DNA of 19,280 bases from Byssochlamys sp. IMV 00236 (GCA_001931875.2 MSJH02000784.1:3795-23074), one strand, 5' to 3'. Positions 1 through 9,430 are shown, numbered from the stretch's first letter. Notes: a model not told the origin generated them from the sequence alone. A program made the numbers and translations.

Positions 1-481
1 AAAAGAGAGAGTGTGAGTGAGAGAGACGTTAGTATTAGGATGTGTATGTCATCTTCGATCGGTTCGCAAAATATTCCCCCTAGAACTAGAAGCAAGCAGG
101 CAATTTAAGGTGTTCAGGTCAGACTATGCTTCCGTGCTATTTAACATTCGACGCAATTATGTTAAGCCAAAGCCCTCTCAATCAGAGTAAATACATAGGA
201 GCGAAAGCAGACAGTAAGACAACAAAATAAATGAAGAGAACATCCAACAGCTATGGTCCCAATTGTCGCAAAATGCAATCACTTCTCGAGAGGGATCGGC
301 CGTGGAGTAGCAAGTGGCCTGACCTAATATGAGGTGTAGCGTCAGATAGCAGAGTAGTTGCTGCGCTACTTAAGCAGTGGTATCCATGACCTCCTTTATC
401 TTAGGCACTTAGTCGTCCCGAAAGATGAAAATGAAGAAAACAAATGCAAGAAACCCCGAAAAGAAAAGTCGTCTCAGTCAT
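1..481. other. Non-coding flank, probable 3' region of the minus-strand gene
   Basis: I see no supportable gene here. The first 26 bases are a purine-rich GA/GT simple stretch. The short open frames in this stretch have no recognisable protein content and lie antisense to, or downstream of, the gene ending at 482. It most likely holds the 3' untranslated region of that gene. Confidence 0.5.
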
Positions 482-1059
482 TTACTCCTGGCCCTCGTCC
501 TCATCGTCGCCAATCTCACCACCTCCAAAATCGTCCTGGAACTCATTCTCCGTCTCCTTTTCTTTCTCCGTAGCTTGAAACTCTGCTTCTCGAGATGGAT
601 CGTACCACTTGAGACGGATGGAGATGTTCGCAATGTCCGCGACGATTGCTTCGCATGTTTCTTTGGAGAAGTCTTGCTTGGCCATATTCGAGAGGTGAGT
701 CTCAAAAACAACATTATTCAGAGAGTTGACCCGGTCCGCGATGCTGGACGGTCTGATCGTCGTCCATCCCGTCCTTAGCTGTTGTCCGTGAGATTTGTGT
801 GCTACCACAAATCTCAACGGATGTCTTATGTAGACAGACAATGGCAACTTGAGAAACTCGGAGTAGTCGGGGTCCGCAGCCTGCAATATGGCTTTTAAGT
901 AGAGTGTTTCGCAAACATCAATTTCTGTAGAAGATTAGCAAGAACGGAAAGGCTAATAAGAAAGATCCTTACGTTTCCACTTCCCTAAGATATACTATTA
1001 GTCTAGACAAACCCAAGTCTCGTTCCGGTATCAAACTTACTGTTACAGAGAAGCCACAT
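482..1059 (-). CDS. Hypothetical protein with acidic C-terminus, 3 exons
   Basis: I do not recognise this protein. The model is exon 1 1059-1041, exon 2 984-973 and exon 3 924-482, giving 157 residues. Intron 1 (1040-985) starts GTAAGT and ends with a GACTAAT branch and CTTAG. Intron 2 (972-925) starts GTAAGG and ends with GCTAATC and TACAG. All phases agree and the frame is open to TAA at 484-482. The protein starts MWLLCNRKWKQ and continues with a mixed hydrophobic/basic body containing YIRHPLRFVVAHKSHGQQL. The last ~35 residues are strongly acidic (DDFGGGEIGDDEDEGQE), which often marks nucleic-acid or histone-binding proteins; that is inference only. Exon 2 is only 12 nt and could be skipped without frame change. 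An ATAAATA stretch about 110 bp upstream could be a TATA element. The ATG may not be the true start if further 5' exons exist. Exon 3 looks clearly coding; the 5' end is less certain. Confidence 0.5.
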
Positions 1060-2561
1060 CCGATAAGTCCTGCATGTAGGAGAGAGGTTCGGACCTCGCG
1101 CTGTGACGGGATACAGGCTGGGAATAGAGAAACTGCAAAACTGTATGTGAACCTGACTGAACTGTATTTATCCTTGCGTGAAACTTACCACATCGTTTTC
1201 ATGATCGCAGGCGGTGGTAAGAGGGGCCATCTTACAGCCAGTGGTAGCCGCTTTATTCGATTGTTAAACACAAAAAAAGTTGACTTTGTTATTCAGGTCC
1301 CGCGTAGGAATTATCGTCGCGTTACTTGGGTTGTTGGTAAGGGTTTTGGACCGAGAGGAGGTATCAGATGTGCTTGGTCTTTCAGTGAACAGGGCCCAAC
1401 ACATCCACCAGCACCAGTTTGCAGGCATTGTTACGGGATGGAAGGGGTATGGGCAGCCATCAGTGCCCCGAGGAATTCTTGCATTAAGAAACATCAATCT
1501 TAATGCCCTCCACAAGATCGGGAATTCGTTCTATATCCGCCGTGCGCCAATGCTCTCGCACGGCAAGTTCCCTTTGCGAATATATATGTAGATCCGCTTT
1601 TTTTTAGATTTGTATAGCGGTTTTCCGGAGACATACATAGTTCGCGTTCTATCAATATGTTAGCGGCTGTATGACTGTAGCGAACGTGCTCTCTTGAGAC
1701 AGGGTGACAGGATTCCAACCTGATGAATGTCATTCATCCTTAATATGAGGTCTTCTTGTTCCTCTTCCGTTCCCCTGAGCGACTGGTATTCTTTGATGGT
1801 GCCAGTACCCCTGGGATGAAGAGATTTTTCATCATATTTAGGTAGAAAGCTGTGATGGCATCATTCCCCTCAGTATATACCCATACTGCTAGTTGACTGC
1901 AGTGTATGGAAATACTGCGTCAACAGATGGACGAAAAGCACCTCGACCAGGATTTCCACTTCCCTCGGCTCCGCTGAAAATATCCCTAGTAAATTAGGCA
2001 ACTGAATATTCTAGAACTAGAGACTATATAAGTTCTGGAGGGCACCCAGACATTTTGTTCTCAATATAACAATATAAGGAAGTGAGGAAGTGAGGAAGCT
2101 AAAAGGTATATACGAAATGAATATGTTCGTTTCTGGATCTAGAACTACCACAATCTGCCTCTTATACTGTAGAGCAGTCTCCCGCATGCGACTGTCTTCT
2201 TTGATACTTCACTAGTAGAAAGCGATCCGCTGCAAGTGAAGCCGGATACTGGTTTTGGGTGAAGTAAGAGTTGCTACAACTCAGTTGATATCAGCGGGTA
2301 GTTGCCGACTGTTTGATAAGTTCAAAGACCAAAATAATTCACGGCGAAGAATTAAAAGGAGTAGCAACAGGAAACCTGGTGGAGACCCCCGCAAATTGCT
2401 CCTTGTTCTTGTCTTCCTTCACTCGAGGGGCGGAGAGTTCTGTATTCATTGGACAATTGACTTCTGCGACCCTACCACTTTCACATCTCCTAAGCATTCA
2501 TCACTGAGAGACTACTTTCCTTCTCTGCAAAATTCAAACCGCTAGAGCTGTTCAATCGAAT
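1060..2561. other. 1.5-kb intergenic region, no supported gene
   Basis: Short open frames occur on both strands (for example 1280-1591 plus and 1264-1515 minus), but they overlap each other, lack recognisable protein features and show no convincing splice joins. The stretch contains two copies of an 8-base unit GAAGTGAG at about 2081-2096 and copies of a TAGAACTAG motif. It should hold the promoters of the divergent genes on either side, namely 482-1059 minus and 2562-3076 plus. Confidence 0.5.
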
Positions 2562-3076
2562 ATGGAGGACGACAAGATTACTCACCTCAGCAACGCTGCT
2601 CGTTTCTTCCACGCGCAATATCGAGAGGTCAGGAGACTCTGCAGAGTGATTGTACTATCAAGAATGGACACTGATACGAGTGGGTAATAGGCTGAAAGGC
2701 TTATAAACAGCGATAATGAAGAAGATCAGGATAAAGCGGAGGAAATCTGCAGAGAGCTTTTGCTGGAAGCGAGGCTTCCACCTCATGTCCGTGCCCGATG
2801 TTATACCTTACTGGCAGTCTGCGATGGGGATTATCTGTAAGACAATCTGCCCTTTGTCTTCCCTTCACCCAAGTCTACAGCGTTTCTTCTAACAGTATCA
2901 GTTACCACGCAAGGACAGCTCTCCGCCTCTACCAAGAGTTTGCTGCTGATGAACCGCATATAAAGGTGTGGCAAGAGATGGCTGAGGCAACAAAGGAGAT
3001 TGTCAAGGCTGCAGAGGAAGATTGGGAGAAAGAACACGGCACGATCCCGCCGGAGAGCACTGAGGAAAAGCACTAG
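2562..3076 (+). CDS. Small helical protein of unknown function, 3 exons
   Basis: I do not recognise the family. The exons are 2562-2627, 2691-2836 and 2902-3076, coding for 128 residues. Intron 1 (2628-2690) begins GTCAGG and has a CTGATAC branch and AATAG acceptor. Intron 2 (2837-2901) begins GTAAGA and has TCTAAC 9 nt before ATCAG. The joined frame is open to TAG at 3074-3076. The protein starts MEDDKITHLSNAARFF and is almost entirely charged amphipathic helix, with a central part (KAEEICRELLLEARLPPHVRARC to TALRLYQEF) that looks like a TPR-type helical pair, and a Glu/Lys-rich tail ending TEEKH. No signal peptide or membrane segment is visible. An upstream acceptor at AACAG (2894) would also keep the frame and add a few residues, but it leaves the branch site too close. 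A TPR-like adaptor role is inference. Confidence 0.6.
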
Positions 3077-3338
3077 GGGCTGGAGCTATGTCGACTAGAC
3101 ACGTATAGAGCTAGAGTCAACCCCATGCTGAAAGCTTGTTTCATCATTTTTATTATGAATCATGAGGTGAAGACAAGATAAATACCATAGGCGTTCTTTT
3201 ATAGAACTAGCATTCACCAAGGCAATTGTGGTTATGTATCACCGGCTTCTCTATGCCGGACTCATATCCCTTGCGTGGGAAGAGACCCTTGTTCACCTGC
3301 ATCGTACGGGTAATCTGCTCTAGCTCATATAGTAGATC
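3077..3338. other. Short convergent intergenic region
   Basis: This stretch lies between the 3' ends of the plus-strand helical protein gene and the minus-strand glycosyltransferase. I see no gene in it. It should hold the 3' untranslated regions and poly(A) sites of both. Confidence 0.5.
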
Positions 3339-4455
3339 TCAAAACCCGTCATCGAGTCCCTTGCTCTTCTCATCTTTGTGTCTCTCATCAGTAATTTCCC
3401 ACCACCAAGAATTTGCCCCATCTCGATCCTTGGCTGCGTCTCCTTCGCCTCTCCTGACCTCTTCACTCTCGTTCCATGGCTTCGGATTGAGAAGATAATG
3501 GATGTTCTTCACATTTTCATCCCTCCATATAGCATCATGCACACCCTTCCATCGCATCGTCTTGAGCGCGTTGTAAATATACGGTAATGCGACCCACCGT
3601 CCAGGGAAGGCGTCCGCAAGTAGCGACTGGTCGGCGAACTCGTAGTTCTCCGTCGACGATGGATTAGATAACCGTGCGAGGATAGTGTCATACACTTTCT
3701 GTGAAGGGTTTACCACCTGTAAGCCTCCATTTGGCATGGCGAGACCAGCGGTGGGCGATGGTCCGGTTGTTTGAGCAAGTTCCGGATCAGAATGCAGAGT
3801 CGTGTGCGCGCAGTTCTCAGGTATCCTAACGGTTCCAGAGAGTAAGATTGCCAACGGTCTGCTTATTACAAATAAAGCAGTACTCACCAGTCTTTAGGAT
3901 AATGCGGTTTCTTCAGCGGATTGCAGACGCACGCATGGGTCGCAGCAAACACACGATTCCCCGTCCCACCCAGCTCAGGAGCGTCCAGTTCAAGTTCCAT
4001 CAATTCATCCATATTTTGCAGCGCCATCATATCACTATCCAGCTGTACCACTCGCTCATACTGGACGAGCGAGAAGGGCGTGAGCTTGCTCCAGCAGTCG
4101 TAGAATCGAGCATCGTTGCTGTAGTCTTTGTGTGCTGATGGCAGAAGATAGGGAATGCGCTGCTTGGGTATCCTTCTAGCATCGAGCGCAGCGTGACCTT
4201 CAGGAGGGAAAGTATCCGTGTAGAGTGCGACTAGGGGATACTTCGAGCCGACTTTCTTCAATGAGTAGTCGAGCGTAAGCAGGCCGGGGAGGTAGGCGGT
4301 ATTGGTGATTAGAGTGGTCCATACTGGGTCCTATCAGCATTCCGCATGGGATCACCGATGTACGGTTGGCTGTTCTGGGATCCCATACCTTTCGTTGCCT
4401 CCGTGGCCTTGTTATCTTGCCTGTTAGTGGTAGTCATGGCGGTTGAATTTCCCAT
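3339..4455 (-). CDS. Glycosyltransferase family 8 protein, 3 exons
   Basis: This is a GT8 (GT-A fold, retaining) glycosyltransferase of the galactinol-synthase/glycogenin-like branch, using a nucleotide-sugar donor; the acceptor cannot be read from sequence. The exons are 4455-4389, 4323-3888 and 3825-3339, giving 329 residues. Intron 1 (4388-4324) starts GTATGG with a TGCTGAT branch; intron 2 (3887-3826) starts GTGAGT with a CTTACTC branch. The fold opens with VWTTLITNTAYLPGLLTLDYSL (23-44, only partly quoted in the family motif) and LVALYTDTF. The metal-binding DxD is DSD at 118-120, followed by MMALQNMDEL. Further family landmarks are ATHACVCNP, NGGLQVVNPS (200-209), FADQSLLADAF (231-241) and HYLLNPKPW (277-285), the usual C-terminal metal/phosphate motif. 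The chosen ATG is the first in frame; the N-terminus (MGNSTAMTTTN) has no signal peptide or membrane anchor, so a cytosolic enzyme is likely. The C-terminus is charged and variable. All key residues are intact. Confidence 0.88.
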
Positions 4456-4746
4456 TGCGGGGTAGTCTTCGATGTTAGTCAGGTACCCTATCACCCACGT
4501 TGCTCAAGTATCCCGCAATTGAGCCTCAGGAGAACCGCGAGCAGCTCTTAGAGATGTCTTTTCTATCAGTGTCACCGCATGGTAGGACAAGAGCGTCGTG
4601 GCATCGACTGATAAGAAGTAGCGCTGATGGTATCATCAAGCGATAGCGGGGTCCCAAGAACTAACCAAGACTCCTAAGCCATTCAGTCAGCAAGTACACT
4701 TGCCGATGGGAGCCATGTTTAGGCTCGGTTCGGAGTTAACGAAAAC

Positions 4747-4752
4747 ACGCGT
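4747..4752. promoter_or_regulatory. MluI cell-cycle box (ACGCGT), distal
   Basis: This is a perfect ACGCGT hexamer about 790 bp upstream of the FHA gene start and about 290 bp upstream of the GT8 start. ACGCGT is the known binding site of the MBF (Mbp1-Swi6) G1/S factor in fungi. Whether it works here is inference. Confidence 0.4.
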
Positions 4753-4930
4753 TGGTTAGAGCTGAAGGCTGAAGCAAGACTGCCAACGCCTGTCTAATAA
4801 TGTCTATCGTCAAACTGCACAGGTGGGGGTTACGATACATAACTGAATAATACTACTAGTATTACCCTAGATCGCGTCCTAATCCTGCATAAACTGACAT
4901 AAGCAACTCGTATTCGAAGGAGGGATACAT

Positions 4931-4936
4931 CACGTG
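4931..4936. promoter_or_regulatory. CACGTG site inside a 10-bp palindrome
   Basis: The palindrome ATCACGTGAT spans 4929-4938. CACGTG is a bHLH-type (Cbf1/E-box) site in fungi. A second CACGTG follows 57 bp downstream at 4988. Confidence 0.35.
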
Positions 4937-4987
4937 ATGATCGCGTCGACGCATGATGTCAGGTGATGGCCCGTTGTCGACGCGCGG

Positions 4988-4993
4988 CACGTG
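4988..4993. promoter_or_regulatory. Second CACGTG site ahead of the FHA gene
   Basis: The context is GGCACGTGATC, about 550 bp upstream of the FHA gene start, immediately downstream of a GTCGACGCGCG stretch that also resembles an MBF half-site (ACGCGC). Confidence 0.35.
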
Positions 4994-5177
4994 ATCTATA
5001 GAAGGGACGCGCATTTGTATGGTGCAAGGACGAGAGGTCCCTAATGGCATGCATGCTCATAAATTTCATTTCCGGGTTCCCTCAGCTTGCAAAGCGGTCT
5101 TTTCAGGGCAGTGTTTCGAATTGCCACGCCCTCGCGAAGCCCGCGGTGGAGCTCGAGCCCTCGTGGGCGGCTGTAGA

Positions 5178-5183
5178 ACGCGT
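5178..5183. promoter_or_regulatory. MluI cell-cycle box (ACGCGT), proximal
   Basis: This is a perfect ACGCGT about 365 bp upstream of the FHA gene start. In budding yeast, TOS4 and PLM2 are known SBF/MBF targets expressed at G1/S, so this box is in a plausible place for a conserved control. Function here is inferred. Confidence 0.45.
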
Positions 5184-5496
5184 CTCGGGCGAGCAAGCGT
5201 GCATTTCCGCGGTAGGAGACGAGACGAGACGCACCGCTACTGCAGACATTCCTCCACCACTCTCGCACCCTTTTCTTTCAATGCTTCTCGTCCTTTCTGA
5301 CGCAAGAAAAGTTTCTCTCTCCCAGCCTCCCTTGGTTCCTTGGAGGTCCTATTTCTCTCTTCCTTTCCCATCTCTCTTTTCTATTCAATCGTGCCTCTGC
5401 TCTTGTGCCCTCTGTTTTCTCTCGGGATCTAGATCCCTACACGACCCTGACACGCCTAGATTGCTTTGGTCCCCGTGAAAAAAACATAAAAGGCTC

Positions 5497-5503
5497 TATA
5501 TAG
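5497..5503 (+). promoter_or_regulatory. TATA-like element of the FHA gene
   Basis: TATATAG lies 42 bp before the ATG at 5545, preceded by an A-rich run. The spacing would give a very short leader. Alternatively, transcription begins in the upstream pyrimidine tract and this is only A/T-rich leader. Confidence 0.35.
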
Positions 5504-5544
5504 CTTCTATTCGAATACAACAGGTTTTTCCTTAAGCTTGCAGC

Positions 5545-7136
5545 ATGGAGTCTTCTCCGATCAGGGGCAGTACTGCGGCTGCCGTGGCCGGCAAAAAGCG
5601 TCCTGCATCCTTGCTGCCAGCCTTCGAGCCATTGAGCTCCTCGCCGTCTCTTCCTCGACCTCAGAAACGTATGGCACGCGACGATATATCGACCTATCCT
5701 ACCCCAGTACCGACCTCGTCAACCCATATCATGTCTTCGTCTCCGCCACGAATTTCCATGTCACGTCCTGCGACACGCGGTACCTTCTCGTCAGTATCAG
5801 AACGCGTACCCCTTTCTGCGGTGCCCACCATTATGCTTCCTGAGTCTGGTGAGACGATTTTAATGGGGAGATCGAGTGCGTCGTGCCACCATCAGCTGTC
5901 TGCCAATCGATTGATATCAAGGGTGCACGTCGAAGCTACCTATAAGCCAGCTCCCAATCCCTTTGACAGAGCAAGCATTGAAATCAAGTGCACCGGCTGG
6001 AATGGGATAAAGCTTCACTGTCAAGGAAAGACGTACGATCTGGCAAAGGACAAGACATTTAAATCAGACATCAAGGATGCGGACGTTATGATCGATGTGC
6101 ATGACGCGCGGGTGCTGGTTCAGTGGCCACGGCCAGAGAGAAAGGAATCCGGGTCAAGCTCGGACCAGACTTGGGACGAAAACTCGCCCCGAAGAAACTC
6201 TCAAAGCCACCGTCCATTCCAAGGTAGTCCGCTCAGAGAACGTCAACGTCTGGTCTCCCCGGTGTCCCCAACCCCTGCAGTCCAGGCTCTCATACCCCCT
6301 TCCTCTCCACTACTTCCTCCAAGCCGTTCTCACAATCCCGTAGTGGTCTACGAAGATGCACAGTCTCCTGTCCGTGAAGCAGCCCACGAGAATTCCCGCA
6401 CAGCATCGCAGAATTCACAGATTGCTTCAGACTCTGTAAACGGAGTTCTTCGGAGCTCCCAGTCCAGTGACTTGAGTGACCTGAGTAGATCCCCAGATGA
6501 CTTCTCTGACCATGATGAGGAGAATGACCCCATCATTCATTCATTTGGGCCTTTCGGGGAGAACATACTACCTCGAATGGCCTCCTTCCGCGCTGGAGGA
6601 TCCCCGCCATTGCCTCGCTCACCCCGTCCCCGATTTGAGTCTCTCAAGCGGGAGCAAACTACCCAGCCGTCTGCTTCCAAGGCCGAGGAAGCGCAGTCTG
6701 AACCCCCAGAAGATGATGTGCACAGAGCAACCATCCGGAATCATGCAGTTAACCAGCTAGCCTTCTCGCGTCTTTCTTCCACCCCTTTCTCGACGATCTT
6801 GAACAACTTTCCTCCCGGCATCTGGAAGAGAGATAGCCATAGTGACAAGAACGCCTCAAAGGCTGAGATCCGAGCCATTCTCGATTCAACGAAGTGCATT
6901 GGCAAGGTTCAGCGTGAAGGCAAAGATGCTGCTGGCAAGCCTCTCGAAAGCGAGTACTATTACATCCCTGACTTCGATGACGACGATATGAGGCGGGAGG
7001 CTGTTGTGAATGATCTGAGGAAGCCTGGTCTCCGCAACTGTAGAAAGCAGCACAAGGTTTGATTTTCCAGGTTCGAGTGATATTTCATTTGCTGACGGGT
7101 CTTTTGCAGCAATACTTTTGGCGCAAGCCCAAATAG
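5545..7136 (+). CDS. FHA-domain nuclear protein, Tos4/Plm2-like, 2 exons
   Basis: This is a forkhead-associated (FHA) phosphothreonine-binding protein of the fungal Tos4/Plm2 type, whose yeast members bind chromatin and act in G1/S gene control and checkpoint responses. The exons are 5545-7056 and 7110-7136, giving 512 residues. The N-terminus (1-90) is Ser/Pro-rich with a KKRP basic patch, compatible with nuclear targeting. The FHA domain is about 93-195: GR at 108-109, the SxxH core SRVH at 125-128, and NG at 153-154 are all present. Residues 200-440 are low-complexity and Ser/Pro/Asp-rich with many SP/TP sites, suggesting CDK phosphorylation. The conserved C-terminus (about 410-512) ends KQHK-QYFWRKPK. 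The intron (7057-7109) has a weak donor, GTTTGA, but a good GCTGACG branch and TTGCAG acceptor; without splicing, the protein stops one residue later as KQHKV. Cell-cycle boxes upstream fit the family. Assignment to the group is confident; the exact orthologue is less so. Confidence 0.85.
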
Positions 7137-8324
7137 ATGGGTTCGGCCCGGTTTTAATCCCGGTACCCTATTACATGCACGGGTACTATTTTGTTAACTT
7201 TCTTTCTACTACATAACCTTTTTGTGCTATTAGGACATCCTTTTTTTCGCATAGCGGCGTGTGGGCATACCCCTGTTTTTATTCCCCTTTTTGATATATG
7301 TGGGTGGTTTCTGTTTTCCGATTCTCTTTCCGTTGCGTTACCAAAAGAACTGCCTATGCAAGATCATGCTTGAACCAGGATCGGGTTGATCTAGTGACTG
7401 GCAGCCTGGCCAAGTCAAACTACACAACGCCTTTCTGTCATCTTACTAAAGATGGCTTGCAACATGGCGAAGAGATACTCTCGCGAGTCCCTCCTACCCC
7501 ATTGTTTTTGATTACTGGGTTTTTTATGTATGGATTTCCTTTGTTCATAATGTCTCTGAGCAAGTTATGACACCTATGCTTCCCAAACGACCACCTGATG
7601 CCCATTCCCGTTAACCCACCCCCCTTGCCTTCAAAAAAGACCCCTCGTCGCCCAATATTTGCCTGTACATAACTTTACCTTGACAGCCTGGTGGACATAG
7701 ATGTACGTCTAGTGAAATTTGAATGACCCGAGTATGACTTAGTTAATGACAGTGGATTTTGACATTGGTAGCGAGTCTAAATACATTTACAGAGAAGCAT
7801 GTAAGTTCTCATCTAAAAGTCCAAATAGGCGCTTCTGCAAAATTTGAGCAGAGCATATCCCGATATGATATACTAGAAGTAAAAGAGGGCCTCCCGTCAT
7901 TCGAATGTGGCAGGAACAATCGACGTGGGTTAAGTTGTATCCTGTAAACGACTCCTTTGAGAATGCTAGTTTCGAGTTGCAAGGCGGCATACATCTGCGG
8001 AAGTTCATACCAAGTAAGGGAGTAATTATTCGAGTTTGAGTCTTCGCCACTCCCTATTTGACCAGTATTTTCGCTGTCGATCTTCCCCTTGCACGCCGTA
8101 TGGCCAGAGAACATCATTACGCAGATTATATTACGGCCATCATATCACATCCAAATGATTTATATTTTTTCTTCTCCGAAAACAACTCATGGGCCAAGTA
8201 CCCCACCTAAGCAAACTCCCCCACTAACACCAGCACATCACGCCTAACATCAAACGAGAACTACTCGCAAGTTCCACACTCAGATGCCACTTCAACGGTC
8301 GCGATGGCTTCAGCTTCCAGCACC
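7137..8324. other. 1.2-kb convergent intergenic region, no supported gene
   Basis: This region lies between the 3' ends of the FHA gene and SNU13. Open frames on both strands are short and lack protein features. Several T-rich runs (for example around 7229-7285 and 7505-7525) and the AT-rich stretch at 8140-8180 suit 3' untranslated regions and poly(A) sites. I see no tRNA or other structured RNA. Confidence 0.5.
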
Positions 8325-8840
8325 TTAGATCATCAGTCTTTCGACCTGGTTCTTGACGGCCTGGATCTGGTTGTTGAGGTCGGAAGCAGCGTTGGTGGTG
8401 ATAGAGCAAGCGATGACGGGACGGCTCACACCGCAGGCACGTCCAAGAGCCTATATTTTTCCATCTGTTAGCATATGCGCGAATGAAGATACCAATATGG
8501 CGGGTCTCAGCCGGGGTCTTACCATCTTGCTAGGGACGTAGACGTAGGGAACGTTCTTGTCCTCGCAAAGCAGAGGCAGGTGGAGGAGGATAGCGAGAGG
8601 AGTAGTGTCCGCAGCGAGGATGACGATCTCGGAGATACCACGGTTCAGGGTCTTCGTCGCTTCGTTTGCTCCCTTCTTGATCTGGCGGTAGTGGGAGCCC
8701 TGCTGGACGAGGTCAAGGATAGTCTGGGTCAGAGCCTCGTCGGCGACGGGCCACGCTGTGAAAATACAAGTCAGTATAAGAACCGGACCCTCCACTAAAG
8801 AAAATGATTGGAACGTACCAGCATTAGCCTGGTCAGACAT
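8325..8840 (-). CDS. SNU13: Snu13/15.5K, L7Ae-family snRNP and C/D snoRNP protein, 3 exons
   Basis: This is the 15.5K/Snu13 protein, which binds the kink-turn of U4 snRNA (U4/U6.U5 tri-snRNP) and of box C/D snoRNAs, so it serves both splicing and rRNA 2'-O-methylation. The exons are 8840-8819, 8755-8523 and 8450-8325, giving 126 residues, the normal length of the family. Intron 1 (8818-8756) starts GTACGT with an ACTGACT branch; intron 2 (8522-8451) starts GTAAGA with GCTAAC and ATATAG. Diagnostic blocks are [20 protein letters not shown] (21-40), [10 protein letters not shown] (41-50), the [18 protein letters not shown] core, and, after the second splice, [17 protein letters not shown] and the C-terminal helix QVERLMI. 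The start MSDQANAAWP is short, as in other fungi. Intron 1 is 63 nt and stop-free in frame. A CACGTG lies about 218 bp upstream. No key residue is missing. Confidence 0.96.
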
Positions 8841-9057
8841 GGTTGTCAAGAGTTGGATTCAAAGAAGAAGTTTAGTCGAAAGGTTCACTGCCTCTGCAAA
8901 TATCTGGCAATGGCTCGCCCTTCGCTTTTGGATGTGGTGGTTCGACGGAATGTGGTAGTCGTTAGAGATCGGGACGTTCAAAAAAAAAACCTATCGTCGG
9001 CTCTAGATCTGTCGGTCCGTCTGTTTCTCCGAGATCCAAGTGCCGTTGACCTTTTGT

Positions 9058-9063
9058 CACGTG
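9058..9063. promoter_or_regulatory. CACGTG site ahead of SNU13
   Basis: The context is TGTCACGTGATGG, about 218 bp upstream of the SNU13 ATG. It matches the TCACGTGA form preferred by Cbf1-type bHLH factors. Function is inferred. Confidence 0.35.
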
Positions 9064-9321
9064 ATGGACTGGGCTTAGTGCGCACTGCGTGGAGCTGTTA
9101 GATTGCTTTGGGTTTAGTCTTGCGGATCGTTGCACACCTTAAATCTATGCCGCAGGGCTCAATCTCGAAGCATCCAGTATTTGACATACATTCTCAAGAA
9201 CATACTTCTGGCATCCAAAAGTAACTAAGAGGAAAGTGTAATATGTGAAGCTATATGAGATTTCTAAGCGTGTCCCTTGCAAGAAACGGTTTGAAGGCGG
9301 CTTGCACGTTCCTTACTCCGA

Positions 9322-9331
9322 GTCACGTGAC
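9322..9331. promoter_or_regulatory. GTCACGTGAC palindrome upstream of the candidate RNA gene
   Basis: This is a perfect 10-bp palindrome centred on CACGTG, about 85 bp before the predicted 5' end of the structured RNA at 9413 and about 480 bp upstream of SNU13. It could serve either gene. Confidence 0.35.
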
Positions 9332-9375
9332 ACTACTATCCCTTCTAGGCAGCTTCTGCAAACAAAGAACTTCCA

Positions 9376-9380
9376 TATAT
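9376..9380 (+). promoter_or_regulatory. TATA-like element about 35 bp upstream of the RNA candidate
   Basis: TATAT within CCATATATTG lies 33-37 bp before 9413. Some fungal Pol III genes (for example U6) combine an upstream TATA with internal A and B boxes, so the spacing is suitable. The motif itself is short and could be chance. Confidence 0.3.
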
Positions 9381-9418
9381 TGCAGAATAACATGACCATT
9401 TTTAACGGGGAGTCCAGA

Positions 9419-9430
9419 TGGCGCAGTGGT
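9419..9430 (+). promoter_or_regulatory. A-box of Pol III promoter
   Basis: TGGCGCAGTGGT matches the tRNA A-box consensus TRGCNNAGYNGG at all but the last fixed position. It lies in the 5' arm of the long hairpin. Confidence 0.5.

Larger units (their letters stand above)
4456..5544. promoter_or_regulatory. Divergent promoter region between GT8 and FHA genes
   Basis: This 1.1-kb stretch separates two divergently transcribed genes. The half nearest the FHA gene is GC-rich, carries two CACGTG sites and two ACGCGT boxes, and then becomes a pyrimidine-rich tract (about 5308-5420) of the kind common ahead of transcription starts in filamentous fungi. A TATATAG lies at 5497-5503. The long plus-strand open frame at 5044-5478 ends in this pyrimidine tract and has no recognisable domain, so I treat it as leader or chance. 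A GAGAC triplet repeat occurs at about 5217-5231. Confidence 0.6.

Noticed and set aside
1264..1591. Possible degraded transposase or helix-turn-helix fragment
   Set aside because: Some stretches (for example EEVSDVLGLSVNRAQHIHQH) look protein-like, but the frames on both strands overlap, no catalytic motif or terminal inverted repeats are visible, and no splice model works.
5044..5478. 144-codon plus-strand open frame before the FHA gene
   Set aside because: It runs through GC-rich promoter and the pyrimidine-rich leader; composition (runs of Ser/Leu/Pro/Phe) follows the CT tract and no domain is visible.
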